Source of the DNA: Rallus limicola
Taxonomy: Eukaryota; Chordata; Aves; Gruiformes; Rallidae
NCBI GenBank assembly: GCA_022605955.1
Contig: JAKCOZ010000007.1
Coordinates: 15,257,501-15,321,500 of the forward strand
Direction: 5' to 3'
DNA: 64,000 nucleotides
Made by a program: the position numbers and the translations under genes
In this document: positions 51,718-63,533 of the stretch, piece after piece
Numbering within the stretch: position 1 is the first letter of the stretch
Layout of the letters: each line of letters opens with the position of its first letter
The notes under the pieces: model-generated
Seen by the model: only the letters and a program-made list of their open reading frames with translations
Databases searched by the model: none
What the model was told of the DNA's origin: nothing

Positions 51718-52230
51718 AAGGAAAGTAGGGCTGAAGCTCTTTATACTTTACCTTCCTAAGGAAAAATAAGTTAGGCAAATACTTCTGTTTACTGCTCTAT
51801 ACCTTGAGCTAAGATGCAAGCAATCCCTTGTATGATGTAACATCTTAGCTTCTGTATGAGAAATGAAAAATAAGTCTGATCACACCTTATGCAGGGAAAT
51901 GACAGAATTATACCCAAAATCAAACCAGTCACATTTTCACAAGGTAAGTTTACATGTGATTTCAACCTGAACCTAAAACCACAACCTGCCACAGACTGTG
52001 TATTAATTGTCTATTTAAATATTGTGCATTCAACCTCTGTGACATATCGAGGTTTTTATACTAGGCTAGCTATGGCTATTTATCATATTTAAATTTTAAT
52101 CCACATTCTGTATTAAACAAAAGAGCTGCTTTTTTTACTAGGTTTTAAGTCATTAAAAATCAGCCTGAAGGAAAAAAAAGCTGCAGTCTTCTTGTAAAAT
52201 ATTACTAAAGCCTTGATAAATATCTGGATT

Positions 52231-52236
52231 TTTATT
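52231..52236 (-). promoter_or_regulatory. BPNT2: Candidate distal polyadenylation signal of BPNT2
   Basis: AATAAA on the minus strand about 1.9 kb after the stop. The sequence between here and the stop is unique and free of recognisable CR1, as expected of a long 3' UTR, but no transcript evidence is available. Confidence 0.25.
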
Positions 52237-53997
52237 CTTCACTGAGGTCTGGAAGCTGAACAAGTTTTTCAAAGTAGGTTAGCCCCTTTTTAAAAAGGGC
52301 ATATTCACTTACTTGTCATAACATATAGCGGTTTCTTAAATTTAAAAATTGGAAGTTAAGTTGCTTTGTCTATTACCTACATGTGTAAAAACTATTTTCA
52401 AACAGCAGCAACAGTGTCAATTTTGGAAAAAAGAGTTATGTAAAAAAAAAAAACAACCAACCTACCCGTACCAAAAGGCTAGTAGGACTAAGCTTTAGTC
52501 TACTCTGCCAGTAAGTTTACAAAATAAGACTATTTACCTGCAGTTATGCAACATCTGAGGAGACTGGAAATGTGAACATTAGCTAGAAGTCAAGAGGCAC
52601 CTAGAAATGCTCCATTAAAAATGTGAGGAGGAAACCCCTCCTTTTAATCAGAACAGCAGCATGATCAAAGTTAAAATGAAAGTAAGAATTTGGTTTAGAC
52701 AGCCTAAGCTTATACTGAACAAACTCCAAACAGAAAATATCTATATTAACTAAGAATTTCAGCTTTCTTGAGGAGAGATGAGAAGCTTATCTACTGATGA
52801 TTCAAACAAGGGGTACATTTTAACCTCCTGAAACCCCTTCGAAGAGGTGCACAAAACAACAATAAAGATGGTTACACTGTTGCAGATAGAATTCCACATA
52901 TTTTAGAGGTGCAACAAGTTGTCATTGGGTATCAAAGGGCTCCTGTGCTGGACTGACACCCGTATTCAGGCAAAGTTCTACAGACCCTGCCCTACTTCCA
53001 GGGCCGCGAGTTCTTCAAACTTCCTTAAACAGATTCAAGTTCAATCAATCTCTCTGTGTGAGAAATTTCCAGAAACCAAGTAACTGCGAGCTGTCTGGGA
53101 TAGCCTAAGAGCTTTCTGCAGAAAAGGTGGTACCTTAAGCTAAAAGGATAAAAAGTTATTCCTGGGGTTGTAGAAAAATTGCTGGTTTATATCTCATGTT
53201 GTGAATAGAAACAACTGATGGATTTTCTATTTCTGTTAAACTTGATCCATATGACTCTGTCCAATGGAAAAAAACCAACCAACCAAAAACCCCACAGTTA
53301 CTGAAGGAAGAGGCTGCTTCTACAGGCACAAACACCAAATGATGGACAAGTCCTACATCAGAGAAAAATCTGGCATGCATCTTCAACACCGTACACGGAA
53401 ATCAAGGACGAGAAGTAATTGTTAAAAACTATACAAGGAAACGTTGCCTTCTTTTAAAAAGGTATATGGAAATAATTACACTGACTAATAAAATATTGAT
53501 ATTCACAATCCATCTGAACTAAACTGGTTTACATCTTCAGGGGAAAAAAAAAAAGTTCAAAATAGTACAGAACATTTCTTTCTTTCTCTTAAAAAGCAGA
53601 AGGTGTGCCACACTGTCAAAGACACATGGTTGCTGCATATAAATTTGTGTCAACCTTCTTGTGCTTTCTGTTCAGGGGGTACAGACGCAGGGTCATGCTT
53701 CCTGATAAGCTGTTCCAGAGCTGGCAAGTGCCTATACAAAACCACCTTTCTCCTTACCTAATTCATTATGGAGTTGCTACAGCTACAGTAACAAGATGTA
53801 AAAGGTTCCAAGAAATTACTGTGAGCACTAGGTATGTTATTTTGTGAATCAATTTGGATTTTTCTTTAGTTCACCTATGCTCACCAGCATATGCACCTTG
53901 AGTATAAAGAACTGCACAGAAACAGTCTGAAAAAAATAAAACATGGAAACTGAGGTGTGAGGCAGTCAGTCCCCTTCCTACTTCTGATTATTATTAT

Positions 53998-54003
53998 TTT
54001 ATT
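53998..54003 (-). promoter_or_regulatory. BPNT2: Candidate proximal polyadenylation signal of BPNT2
   Basis: AATAAA on the minus strand, about 175 bases after the stop. It would give a short 3' UTR. Other AATAAA hexamers on this strand are at 52236-52231, 50736-50731 and 49241-49236, and could serve longer forms. Sequence alone does not show which is used. Confidence 0.35.
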
Positions 54004-54176
54004 CTTTTTTTAAATACCACCACTGAAGAAACCCAATGCACAATATAGTCCCCAAACCCACACCAAACTGCTTTGCTTTGCTGCGCATCTTTCCCAGAAG
54101 GGTTCTGCAGCTGCTTCTTCAGACAGAGCATTTGGAGGCTATAAAAGCACAACTTGTACTTCTCCACCAGTCAGGT

Positions 54177-54448
54177 TTATTTGTGCGATGTTTTTTCCAG
54201 ATCTGGAAGTTTTTCAATTAGTGCTTTATGGTTCATGTTGATACTGGCTATAAGTCCTCCCTCATTGCCATCTGAGCCAGTGTAACTAATTTCTTCACCA
54301 GTCAGGGTGGTCATATGGCCACCCAATGCTCTCAACACTGCATTTCCAGCACATATGTCCCACTTCTTAATGTAGGTGACATGAATGTACACATCAGCTT
54401 CTTCTTGATTCTTTTCAGCCACATCAAGGAGGGCCAACACTTTATAAC
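54177..54448 (-). CDS. BPNT2: BPNT2 terminal coding exon 5
   Basis: This exon has 272 bp including the TAA stop at 54179-54177. The acceptor is ttctag. It encodes the C-terminal half of the catalytic fold: the [12 protein letters not shown] motif, in which the Asp at 54359-54357 is the family's third metal ligand, then the [11 protein letters not shown] loop, and a C-terminus ending [10 protein letters not shown]. The stop codon sits inside an AATAAA hexamer (54181-54176). The 3' UTR continues to lower coordinates for an unknown distance. Confidence 0.95.
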
Positions 54449-57400
54449 CTAGAAGAAATGGAGAGAAGTTAAAAGACCCAAAAGTCAAACCATGTCTTCC
54501 TGTTCATCACAAAGGATCAATGTACTAGTAAGTGTTAATCGATAGTAGGCACATGCAAGATTTTAGAAAGGAATGTCATTAATTATATCACACCATCCCG
54601 TATATATATGGTGGTGGAGGCACCGTTGTCTACCCTCTGACCTGAAGAGAACACTTGAAAAAGGAACACCCACCCACACATTCACCAAGATTTTTCCATT
54701 CTAATTAAAGCCTTGGGTATTTAAAACACATTCTTTCTACGCAGCCTTTACTAATATGTTACACAGACTTATCTAGAGACACATTAAAATAACAAGACCA
54801 GAAACTCCAATAGTTTTGCTTTTACTTTGCCTCTCTGATTTCTCAACCTGTATTATGCTGAAGTCTACCTTTTTCTTCCTGGGCAAAATTTTATTACAAC
54901 AGAAGGAAGGTGCAAATACCAGTCTTTAATAAAACAACTCAGCCAAGGGTGTTCCCTTCTATCATACATTATACAATACAGTCATAGCTCAAAATAGTAT
55001 TCTTTCTTTGCTTTGGGCAACCTGGTAGTGGAGGGCGCTACTGCTCATGGCAAGGGGTTTGGAACTACATAATCTTTGAGATTCTTTGATTCTATAATGA
55101 ATGTTTCTTCAATTGGTCAACTGTTCAACCAATATCCTTGGTTTTGCTAAACTGTTCCTTTCTATATCTTATACTGTCAAACCTTGGAGAAGATCTGCTA
55201 TAGTCAGTTACACTGTCACTTCCTTAATCATAAGGAAACTCATTTAGATCCATCATCAAGAAGCTATGCAAGCCCTTCTTGACTAAACAACCTATAAGGG
55301 AGCTCTAGCTTTCCATATTAAAGACAGAGAGAGTTACACTTCCACAAAATTAAAATTTTGCATAGCTTTTCTGAGACTTTAAAACTGCTACTGCTTCACA
55401 CTAGTGCATCAAGTATTTGCATTCTGTCAGTAACATGCATGGGGATATTGTGTAAGGTTACAAAAAGTAACCTAAAACCTCTTTGGTCTGAATATGAAGC
55501 AGATGAAAACAGACTTCAGTGATACTAGCTTTCTCTTTTGACATAAATACAAGAAATAGTAACAAACTTAAATGACTTTTTCTTAAAAAAAAAAAACAAA
55601 CCAGTTTAGTGAAACATTCTACTAGTTCACTAAGAACCAACAGATTATACTTCTTGATTCTGTTTGTGGTCACACAAAGGCATCAGTACCTTCAGTGAAG
55701 GCACATCAGTGCATTAATGGATGGACCATGGTAACTTTGCAGGCTTAGATTCATTAGCATATTAACTTATGAACAGCCTGAAGCCTGAACTAAGTGTGCA
55801 TGTAGGTTTCTACATACAGAAAGAACTGTGTCCCTGCTCTTAAGTGCTTACTTTTAGGGGTGTGAAGAACAAAATGTAAGAGGAAAAAAGAGGAGACGCC
55901 ACAGTTCTATATCGCTTTGTCTAATATCAGCTACCCCATTACATCATCTGGAAGCAATAAAATGGATAGAATGCTTAAGGAACCAAACCTGCTCCACCAG
56001 CGGGGATTATCACTGTCTTATTTCCAAATGTCTGACGTGCAACCTGCTCAACTTTCCCTGCATGGGAGCGGGACACAATAATCCGTGGAGTTTTCTCATT
56101 GTAGGAGGAACGAGCTTTTACATTCGACCCGCCATCCACCATTGCCCAGGCTACAAGAGAAACACAAGTTCTGCTAAGATTTGCAAAAGACAATTTCTGT
56201 GAAGTGTACAGATAAAAGGATACTTATCAGAGAAAAATGGATCGATGCCTCTGACTTAACTTCCCTCCCTACTGTAAATGAGAAAGTTAGGGCTGACAGA
56301 TGGAAAGGGTGCATCCCTACACGTGCATGCAAGTGGAAGAGAAACACCCTCCCCACACACACATTTCTATAGCACTATTCCATGCCTGACTATTATTCTG
56401 TGATAGTTAAGAAAAAAAAAAAAAAAAAGAAAAAACAAACCAGAAAAACAGAGCAAGAGGTAAAAGTCCCAAGTAGTGATATTTAGAGCTCACAACTGCA
56501 TCACCACAGGAGTTAAAAGGATTGCTCAGAGTCAGAAATGGATACAATGTTTTCTCAATCTTTTTTATAAGAACAGAAAGTCCCATTACCCTTCAAAGCA
56601 GAAAGCAAAAATGTTACTGAGTCATCTCTTTCAAAGTATAGCAATGCTAAGGAAGGAAGTAGCTCAGGAGAATAGGAATACTAAGGAAAACACGTGATGG
56701 CATGTTTCAGAGGGCTGGACTTAGAATAAACAACCTCCCACTTCTTTCATCATGAGGTTCAAAGCCAAACCTGGTAGGTGGCATCCCCTAACCATTAATC
56801 TGACATATACTTAGAAGACTAACCAGCAATTTCATCTCAGTAGAGGGACAGATTGTATGGCAACAGATGGAGTTATGTGTAATAACAACACTGATTGCCC
56901 TTGATCGCTTTATATTTGTGTGGTAGTATTAGGCACAATCCTACTCACAACATGTTGGTACTTCCAACTTGGGAAATGAATACTTGTCACAATGAATGAC
57001 AGAATACATTGAATCTCATCTGATGCCACATCTCAATATATTACACTTTATTTATATTAAAGGAGGTTAATTCTCAAAATTATAGTGCTAAAAAACCCCA
57101 CTTCAGATAGATGTCGATCCTTAGAAAAATACGCTGCAAAAAACCCCACGATTCTTAAAGCATATTGGAATATAGCACATACATTAAATATGGATTTAAT
57201 TTCTTGTTATTTATGACAGTAAAATATTTAACACAAAATATTGAGCATTCAGTGGGGGAAAAAAAAAGAACAATTAAGAAGTGCATTTATTCAGTCAAAG
57301 CTACTGTGTTAACTTCGCAACTCTAGAGGTCAGTATTGCCTAAGGGAAAATGAGAACAGAAATTCTTATTTCAAACTTATAGTATGTAAGAAGTGAATAC

Positions 57401-59058
57401 TAAAACTACCTTGAAGCTTTCAGAGGTGCATACACATTGACAAACTTGCAGCCATACTCACTGATACATCATTAATGCTAACAAATTAACTGTATTGTGG
57501 CACTGGAAGTACCTCACATAATCAATAGGACTATGTTAGATGGTTGGAATGCCTGTTACTTACAGTTGCCATTAAGATCTTTCATCTTTGCTATTCACTC
57601 TGAATAAACACCAGCTCCTGGCTACACTACCACAGACCCAACCTATTCTGCAGAATGAGCTAAAGACTACCAGCACGTCTAAGATTAGTCAGTATGGCTA
57701 GGTTTCACTTTGGGTTGCTATGAGCGCTCTGATTGAAGGGACCTTAATAACCTGAACACATTTGCAGTTAGTTTAAAATGCACCTTTTCAATTTAAATTA
57801 ACACTGTAACTAGAGATGCTGGAAGCCATGAAGGTACCTGTATAGGCTGAGAATGGCTTGTGTATCACTCCTATTACGGGTTTACCGTTTACAGCCACGC
57901 ACACCATTGTTGTGACGTACTGCCGAAGGTCCTCTGTGGGCAAAAGGAGAACGTGAGCAGCTTCACAGCCAGATGCCAGGAATGCAGAAAAAAGCAATCT
58001 TTTTCAAATGTTGTTCTTTGAAGCCCAGTCTACAATTTTACAATTATGTAACTTTTACAATTATGTAACTTTGTTCTATCTTCAAATAACCTTGTGGTTT
58101 CTGAAAGGCTTTAAAGACTCTTCAGTTCCCCAGTGATTTTTCCTGCTTAGTAGATGTAACCTATACTCCTCCCAGACTAAATGCTGACAGGTCTGTTATT
58201 ATGCAGAAGGTATTTCCATGGAAATCTCTGCCCCATATTCTCCTTTTTTCTGCCCCACCTCCCATCTTCTATTGGTTCAAAACTGATAATTCAAATACCA
58301 AAAAGCATTCACATGAAAAAGGTCACTGTATCGATGGAATATTCACAGAAATAAAAAAGCCCTCAATTTTTCTATTTGTTATGTAAGACATATCAGCAAC
58401 AGTTTTAGGTGGATTGCCTTGAACTGCTTATGTGACATCTTAAAAATCTGAAAAAGGGGAAAATTGAATTACACATGCTATTTTGAAAAACTATAGCAAC
58501 TTTTTTTTATATCAAGTTAAATAGAATGTTCACTTACTCCCTTTAAATAAGCAACAAAAATATTCTGACATAGTGTTGCCACAGTAATAATAATAAAAAA
58601 ATAATAATAATAAAAAAATGTGCAGTTCCTGCAGAATCCATAAATGACAGTCACCATTGATTTTAGCAATTACTTAGCTACAAGGAGTACAAAAGTATTT
58701 CAGGGTTGGTATGTATACAAGTAAATGCTACAGCCCAATAACTGTATTCCTTATGCAATTTGTCCAATTAAAATCACGCTAGCTTTGACACAGTGCTCTT
58801 TAACAAGAGATGCCATTGTAAAAACTTACTATTTTGTCTCCAGTACAAAAGGCAGACATCAGAATTACACACATGATTTGTCAACAAGAATCAGCTACCT
58901 GTGTATTCTTGTGTAGCATCTAATGGATCGATCCAGACCGTAACACTTTCTGCTGGAACCTCTTTAGGCTGTATTTTTTGTTTTATGTCTTCGGGAATAC
59001 TGCGATCCCAAGAGACTGCCTCCTGATCAGCTTTGTCAACATGTTCTTCAGAGTTTAT
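54177..59058 (-). CDS. BPNT2: BPNT2 (IMPAD1), Golgi PAP 3'-phosphatase, exons 2-5, partial gene
   Basis: BPNT2 hydrolyses 3'-phosphoadenosine 5'-phosphate, the by-product of Golgi sulfotransferases, to AMP in the Golgi lumen, and so supports sulfation of glycosaminoglycans. The minus strand has four spliced coding segments, join(54177..54448, 55989..56150, 57838..57933, 58899..59058), 690 bp in all, giving 229 residues and a TAA stop. All splice sites seen are GT/AG and phases agree (0 into exon 2, then 1, 1, 1). The lithium-sensitive inositol-phosphatase family motifs are present: a Glu-Glu pair near the start of exon 2, [10 protein letters not shown] at its end, and WDICAGNA in exon 5. The human protein is about 359 residues, so roughly the first 130 residues, including the type II membrane anchor, are missing; exon 1 must lie beyond base 64000. 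No frameshift or internal stop is seen, so this looks like the active gene and not a processed copy. Cytosolic BPNT1 is a poorer match because the C-terminal [26 protein letters not shown] ending is BPNT2-like. Confidence 0.96.
54449..55988 (-). other. BPNT2: BPNT2 intron 4
   Basis: The intron is bounded by gtttgg and ttctag. It contains a short plus-strand CR1 tail near 55016-55100. The rest is unique AT-rich sequence. Confidence 0.9.
55016..55100 (+). mobile_element. Short CR1 LINE tail in BPNT2 intron 4
   Basis: Plus-oriented, diverged tail with 'gggcaacctggtagtgg', 'aatctttgagattctttg' and the end attctataatg. Because BPNT2 is on minus, the insertion is antisense to the gene. Confidence 0.65.
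55989..56150 (-). CDS. BPNT2: BPNT2 coding exon 4
   Basis: This exon has 162 bp and encodes a segment beginning [11 protein letters not shown] and ending IIPAGGAG, with the [12 protein letters not shown] stretch between. The acceptor is ttgtag and the donor gtttgg; both edge codons are split in phase 1. The PAGGAG end joins directly to the YKV start of exon 5. The flanking introns are 1687 bp (towards exon 3) and 1540 bp (towards exon 5). Confidence 0.95.
56151..57837 (-). other. BPNT2: BPNT2 intron 3
   Basis: The intron is bounded by gtacct and ttgtag. It is AT-rich and unique, with a poly-A run near 56410-56428. No repeat family or exon is recognised. Confidence 0.9.
57838..57933 (-). CDS. 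BPNT2: BPNT2 coding exon 3
   Basis: This exon has 96 bp and encodes [19 protein letters not shown] followed by [13 protein letters not shown]. The acceptor is cccacag and the donor gtacct. The Glu codon at the start and the Ala codon at the end are split with the neighbouring exons in phase 1. The segment forms the core beta strands after the DPLDAT metal site. The first Arg matches human R187, a reported nonsense site. The intron to exon 2 is 965 bp. Confidence 0.95.
58036..58069. repeat. 17-bp perfect tandem duplication in BPNT2 intron 2
   Basis: ttttacaattatgtaac occurs twice without a gap. Confidence 0.97.
58588..58619. repeat. AAT / poly-A microsatellite in BPNT2 intron 2
   Basis: Runs of AAT units separated by A7 tracts. 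Confidence 0.9.
58899..59058 (-). CDS. BPNT2: BPNT2 coding exon 2
   Basis: This exon has 160 bp: 53 full codons plus one base. The acceptor reads ccatag before the first codon (Ile-Asn-Ser-Glu-Glu) and the donor is gtagct. It carries the metal-binding Glu pair (residues 4-5 of the exon) and the [12 protein letters not shown] motif (residues 42-53; DPLDAT at 58929-58912), whose two Asp residues and Thr are the metal and catalytic site of the family. By motif position the second Asp and the final Thr match human residues D177 and T183, which are changed in GPAPP-type chondrodysplasia. Both are intact here. The linker before the motif appears one residue shorter than in the human protein as I recall it. 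Confidence 0.95.
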
Positions 59059-61719
59059 CTATGGTAAGACAACAGAAGTAGATGCATTAACTTGTCAGAT
59101 ACAGTAACGGGTAACTTGGGAAAATTACAGGTTTGCTTATACCTTTTCTTTATACCTCCACCTCCAGCTGAAAGTGGGATTAGTCTAACAGCTAAATGCA
59201 TGAATTAGTCCTTTTTCAGCACCTCTTAAGCTGTTACCACAGCTGGATGCTGTTTCTTTGGCAGTAGCTCTTCCTACTGAGCCTTCTCACAGTATGAACT
59301 ATATTTTTAATGTAAACCAAATGTTAAATGCAGTTGCTTCAAAGACTGCATGCAGAACGTTTTACTTTGGAGAAGCATGTGGTATACAGATAAAGCAGGA
59401 TCTGATAATCCATTTATACAGACCAGTAGATGAAGATTAAAACACATAGATATTTTATCAACAAATATTTTGCAGACTAGTGTAGGATTTGGAGGAGTAG
59501 GAATTCTAGCATATATTCCTGCTTCTGGCACTGAGTTACAATCAGCAAATCAAGCAGCTCAACTGGATGTACCCATTATAAAATACCATTAATCTGACAT
59601 CTGTATAAAGAAGTTAATAACATTCCATTATGTCTTTAGGGTAGGTTGGTCTAAGGACCCAAAAAGGCCCATGAAGAACATTTATAAATGACAGTCAAAG
59701 GTCACATTTAAGCCTGTTGTCGCTTGCTGCCCAGCTTAATGAATTTTATTTGGGACCAAAGGCCATCTCAGTATACTGACCAGAGCTTGGTCCAGTAGTG
59801 GAGCACACAGTGTCAATCTGTTGGATGAAATAACATTCTGCAAAACCCAATACAATGTCACTATAAGTGCAGTAGAAAGATATTTTTTGGATCACAGGAA
59901 ACGCAGTTTTCACAAAAGGTTGTATGTAATGATCTCTCATGTTACAAAACATCACATAACCCAGCAGGAGGAACCACTGGGGAAATACAGATCAATCTGT
60001 CTTAACCCATCCGTATCAGCTTACTACCACTGCAAACATGGTTTATAAGAGAGCTGTAATGCAACTGGATATAAACAGCAGTAACAGGAACTTACACAAA
60101 TTCATCCCATTTACTTTTAGTATCTCAGTTACATTAGAAGACTAGTATTTCTACTACTACTGCCATAATAAGGAAATCATTGTTACTCTGCCTTTCAAGC
60201 TTCAGCCTCTGTAAACCCTTCAGAAACACATCACACCACTTACGATGCTTACGGCTTAGATGTGCTGGTTCTGTGTCTGAAATTGAGTGGAACCGATCTG
60301 GACCTTCAGGACATTTCAGAACATTAGTAATACAAACTTTTTTACTCTTGCTAACTTTAAAGGTGGCTTCCTCTAGTATAATTCTAAAGGGACGCTGAAC
60401 TGACTAGCTCTGATGTCCAGTCAAGTCAAAAAAGTAGGTGCACATAGGATGCAATGCATCTACAACCAAGAACCACCAATCTCCCTTTACTCGCTACAGA
60501 TGGCATCAAGGCTGCTAGCTCAGATTCAGGCAACTGACTGGTAAGAGTAGATAAACTGTTTTAGTCAGAGGGGATTTATTACAGATGTTGTAGGCAGGTG
60601 ACACTGAATGACAATTAAAGAAAGGATCAGGCTACATTTGACTGTTACAGACTTCACATCTGCAGGGTTTTTAGATAATTCATGTACATACATTATGACA
60701 ACACATAATTGTCATAATACATGACAAGTAAAGACATCACACACCTAACCGTAGCAGATCATTACCAAAGGTTTAAGGGCCATATTCTCCAAGAGAATTA
60801 AAAAAAAGAAAGCAAGCAGAACTGTAGCAACTCCAGCCATACATTATAGCTGTCTTCTCACTTTAAAAAAAAAAAAGAGTATTTGAAGCGTTGTATGCCA
60901 AACACAGAGTGCTTGAAGTTGCCTTGACATTTACAAACTGTCACTGTACAATAAACCTGATGATTTTTTTCCCCCTTAGGGAACACAGTCCTGCAAAGTC
61001 AAGACAACTAGTCCCACAGACTTGGCAGCCTCCACACAGCCCCTGGGCAGTTCAAATTCCACTACAGTGTATTATGCACCCTCATAGGAGCACACTTCCT
61101 CAACAGAAGGAAGAGGCCTCCAATAAGTTGTGTTGGAACCAATCCTCAAAAGGAAGAATATCTTGCTAAACCTGTTGTTACAGTACACTAAAATTAACGG
61201 CTGAAGCTTGTAGGGGTGGCTGTGACTCTGCCGCCACTGCAGCAGCCATAATGCTTGTGAGGAGTCTCACTCAACAGCCACAGTTACTCTGCCAGAAAAA
61301 AAGAAAGAGAAAGAGAATTGAGGGGGGTGGTGTGTGTTAATAGAACTAAGATTGCAAAGCCCTCTGGAAAAAAAGAGAGAAAAAAACCCACCAACAAAAA
61401 ACCCCACAAAACCAATCCACCCCAACCCCACATCAGTAGTTCTTCCATTCATATGATCATTTACACTGTAGCCTCAGTAAGCTGAGTATTCCAGAAGTTA
61501 TATCCAAGTAGAAATTCAGTTATTAAACTTTTCCATTATTTGTAGTCCTTCAGTTTATTTATTGCTAGAAAGCTAGGGTATAGGTGTTGCAAGACATAAT
61601 TGCCTCAGAGAGGATGACTAACCATTTAACACTAGGAATTTATTTATTTATAACACATGAGAACATATCCAGAAAACATGCCTTTGTGTTAATATGATGT
61701 TCCATTCCTACCTGCCATT

Positions 61720-61820
61720 CTCTGGAAGCCTCCAGAGATCATGACTCCCCAAGGTAAGGGGATTTGATCTAGATGATCTTTGAGGTCACTTCCAACCCAA
61801 AGCATTTTGTGATTCTGTGC
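61720..61820 (+). mobile_element. Short CR1 LINE tail in BPNT2 intron 1
   Basis: Plus-oriented. It shows 'gatctagatgatctttgagg', 'tcacttccaacccaaagc' and the end ttttgtgattctgtg. It is antisense to BPNT2. Confidence 0.8.
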
Positions 61821-62843
61821 TTTTCTGCAGTCATATGGATACACGGTTGACTTCATTCCCAAGTCTTCCCTCTGAAGACAGGAGCAGCTACAGTAAGACG
61901 ACAATCACAATGCCTCAAACCACAGAGCTTGTTCCAGCAATGCGCTCCGAGTCAATTAAACTGTTATGTTAGTGCAAACAATTATAAAGTTTGCATGCTT
62001 GCTATCACATACATAACTTTGCCTGCTCCTAAGAGTCAGATTTAGATAGCAACTCATTACCTTGAGACAATAAGCAGAAGACAGAAATAAACAGTTATTT
62101 GGGGTTAACTACCTAAGCTGTAAAGCCCATCTCAGGAAGCACTGTAAGCTGCTGCCAGACATTTCAGCGATTTGTGAGGAAGGCCCCTCTCACAGTGAAT
62201 AACTGCATTAAACAGGGATTTAATAAAATATATGTAAATCAGTTAACGGACTACTGCTGAAAGGTCAAAAAAGTATTTTATAAACGAGGCAGTCTGGCTG
62301 CATCTTGCCAGTGCAAAGCTTCCTCAAAGTGACCCTGTGAGGTGCAGGAATCCCATGATGGAGCAGGATGCGTCTTGCAGAACCTAGCAGCAGAGGTCAA
62401 ATGGCAACATGGGACTTGGCCCACAGTGTGCCTTCCTGAAGACATGGGTGTTCCCAGCCTTTGGCAACCCACTGCACAGCAACTTCCCTCCTCTGGCATG
62501 TTGGTGCTTGGAATATAGATCTGCTCAGGGACATGGGAAGCAATTCAAGAGCGTGCTACAAACATGTGGATAAATACAGCGCTCCAAACAGTCAACAGTC
62601 CTAATGACGTAAAGACTTCATGGAACTTCACGGTGGCCCACTGACCTATATACCTGTATAGGGCCGCTCCCTACCAGTGCTTTGCGATATCCACATGACA
62701 GCTCACCAACCAACAAAACTTGTTTGAATACTAGGCTGCTGTCTGTGATGAGGTGAGCAAACTCAGGCTTTTTCATGGTTTGAAACAGTAGGACACAGCT
62801 GCAGTGTTGCCTCTGAATTCACCCATTAAAGATAAATTAAACT

Positions 62844-62877
62844 AAAAAAAAAAAAAAAAAAGAAAAAAAAAGAAAAA
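62844..62877. repeat. A-rich tract in BPNT2 intron 1
   Basis: A18, then G, A9, G, A6. No recognisable retroposon body precedes it. Confidence 0.9.
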
Positions 62878-63335
62878 ACTTAAATAGAAGTTTCTGTTTA
62901 AGTACGTAATTGATTTTTATTTTTAGTAAACATCAGTACATGAAAATGCAATGCTTTTCTTAGAAAGGGTGTGGTGGTATGTGAATTTTATTTCCATGTA
63001 TTAACTCTCCCTCCTTCTCTATGTTCTTATCCAACCCAATACTCATTTTGTATTTTAATACGCAAATAATCCAGTATCTTGAAAAAAGATGAAGTAGCAC
63101 AGCTCTTTGTTCCTGAGCATCAATATCCCCATCTGATTTAAGTCCTCTCAAACCCAAATCTCAGTGCTGTTTTATTAGAATAGAAAACTACACAAATATT
63201 ATTCCGCCTGTATTATAAAGAAGAAACACTAATTAGCTGTTCAAGGTAAAACAGAACAACCCCACAGTTGAGATAAGAACAAAAGACAATACTTGCTAGT
63301 CAGAACATGAATTTAAGTTTATTTCTTTTCAAGAA

Positions 63336-63533
63336 CGATGAGTGGAACAAGTTACCCAGAGAGGTGGTAGATGTCCCATCGCTGGGAACACTCAAGGCCA
63401 GGTTGGACAGGGCTCTGAGGGACCTGATCTAGTTGAAGATGTCCCTGCTCAATGCAGGGAGGTTGGACTTGATGTGGTTGGACTTGAGGTTGGACTTAAC
63501 AGTCACTTCCAACCCAAACTATTCTATGACTCA
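63336..63533 (+). mobile_element. CR1 LINE 3' fragment in BPNT2 intron 1
   Basis: Plus-oriented. It shows 'acccagagaggtggtagatg', 'gccaggttggacagggctct', 'acctgatctagttgaagatg' and the end cccaaactattctatgac. The unit ggttggactt occurs three times in close tandem at 63461-63496, an expansion not normal for CR1. Confidence 0.9.

Larger units (their letters stand above)
48660..54176. other. BPNT2 3' flank, including its 3' UTR
   Basis: Unique sequence without CR1. The part nearest 54176 must be BPNT2 3' UTR, but its end is undetermined. Contains an ATT microsatellite, a T12-G23 junction and a 21-bp duplication. Confidence 0.65.
57934..58898 (-). other. BPNT2: BPNT2 intron 2
   Basis: The intron is bounded by gtagct and cccacag. 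It contains an AAT/poly-A microsatellite at 58588-58619 and a perfect 17-bp tandem duplication at 58036-58069. No other feature is seen. Confidence 0.9.

Noticed and set aside
62278..62499. GC-richer minus frame as BPNT2 exon 1
   Set aside because: It lacks a hydrophobic anchor and any BPNT2 N-terminal similarity, and no suitable donor was found in phase 0.
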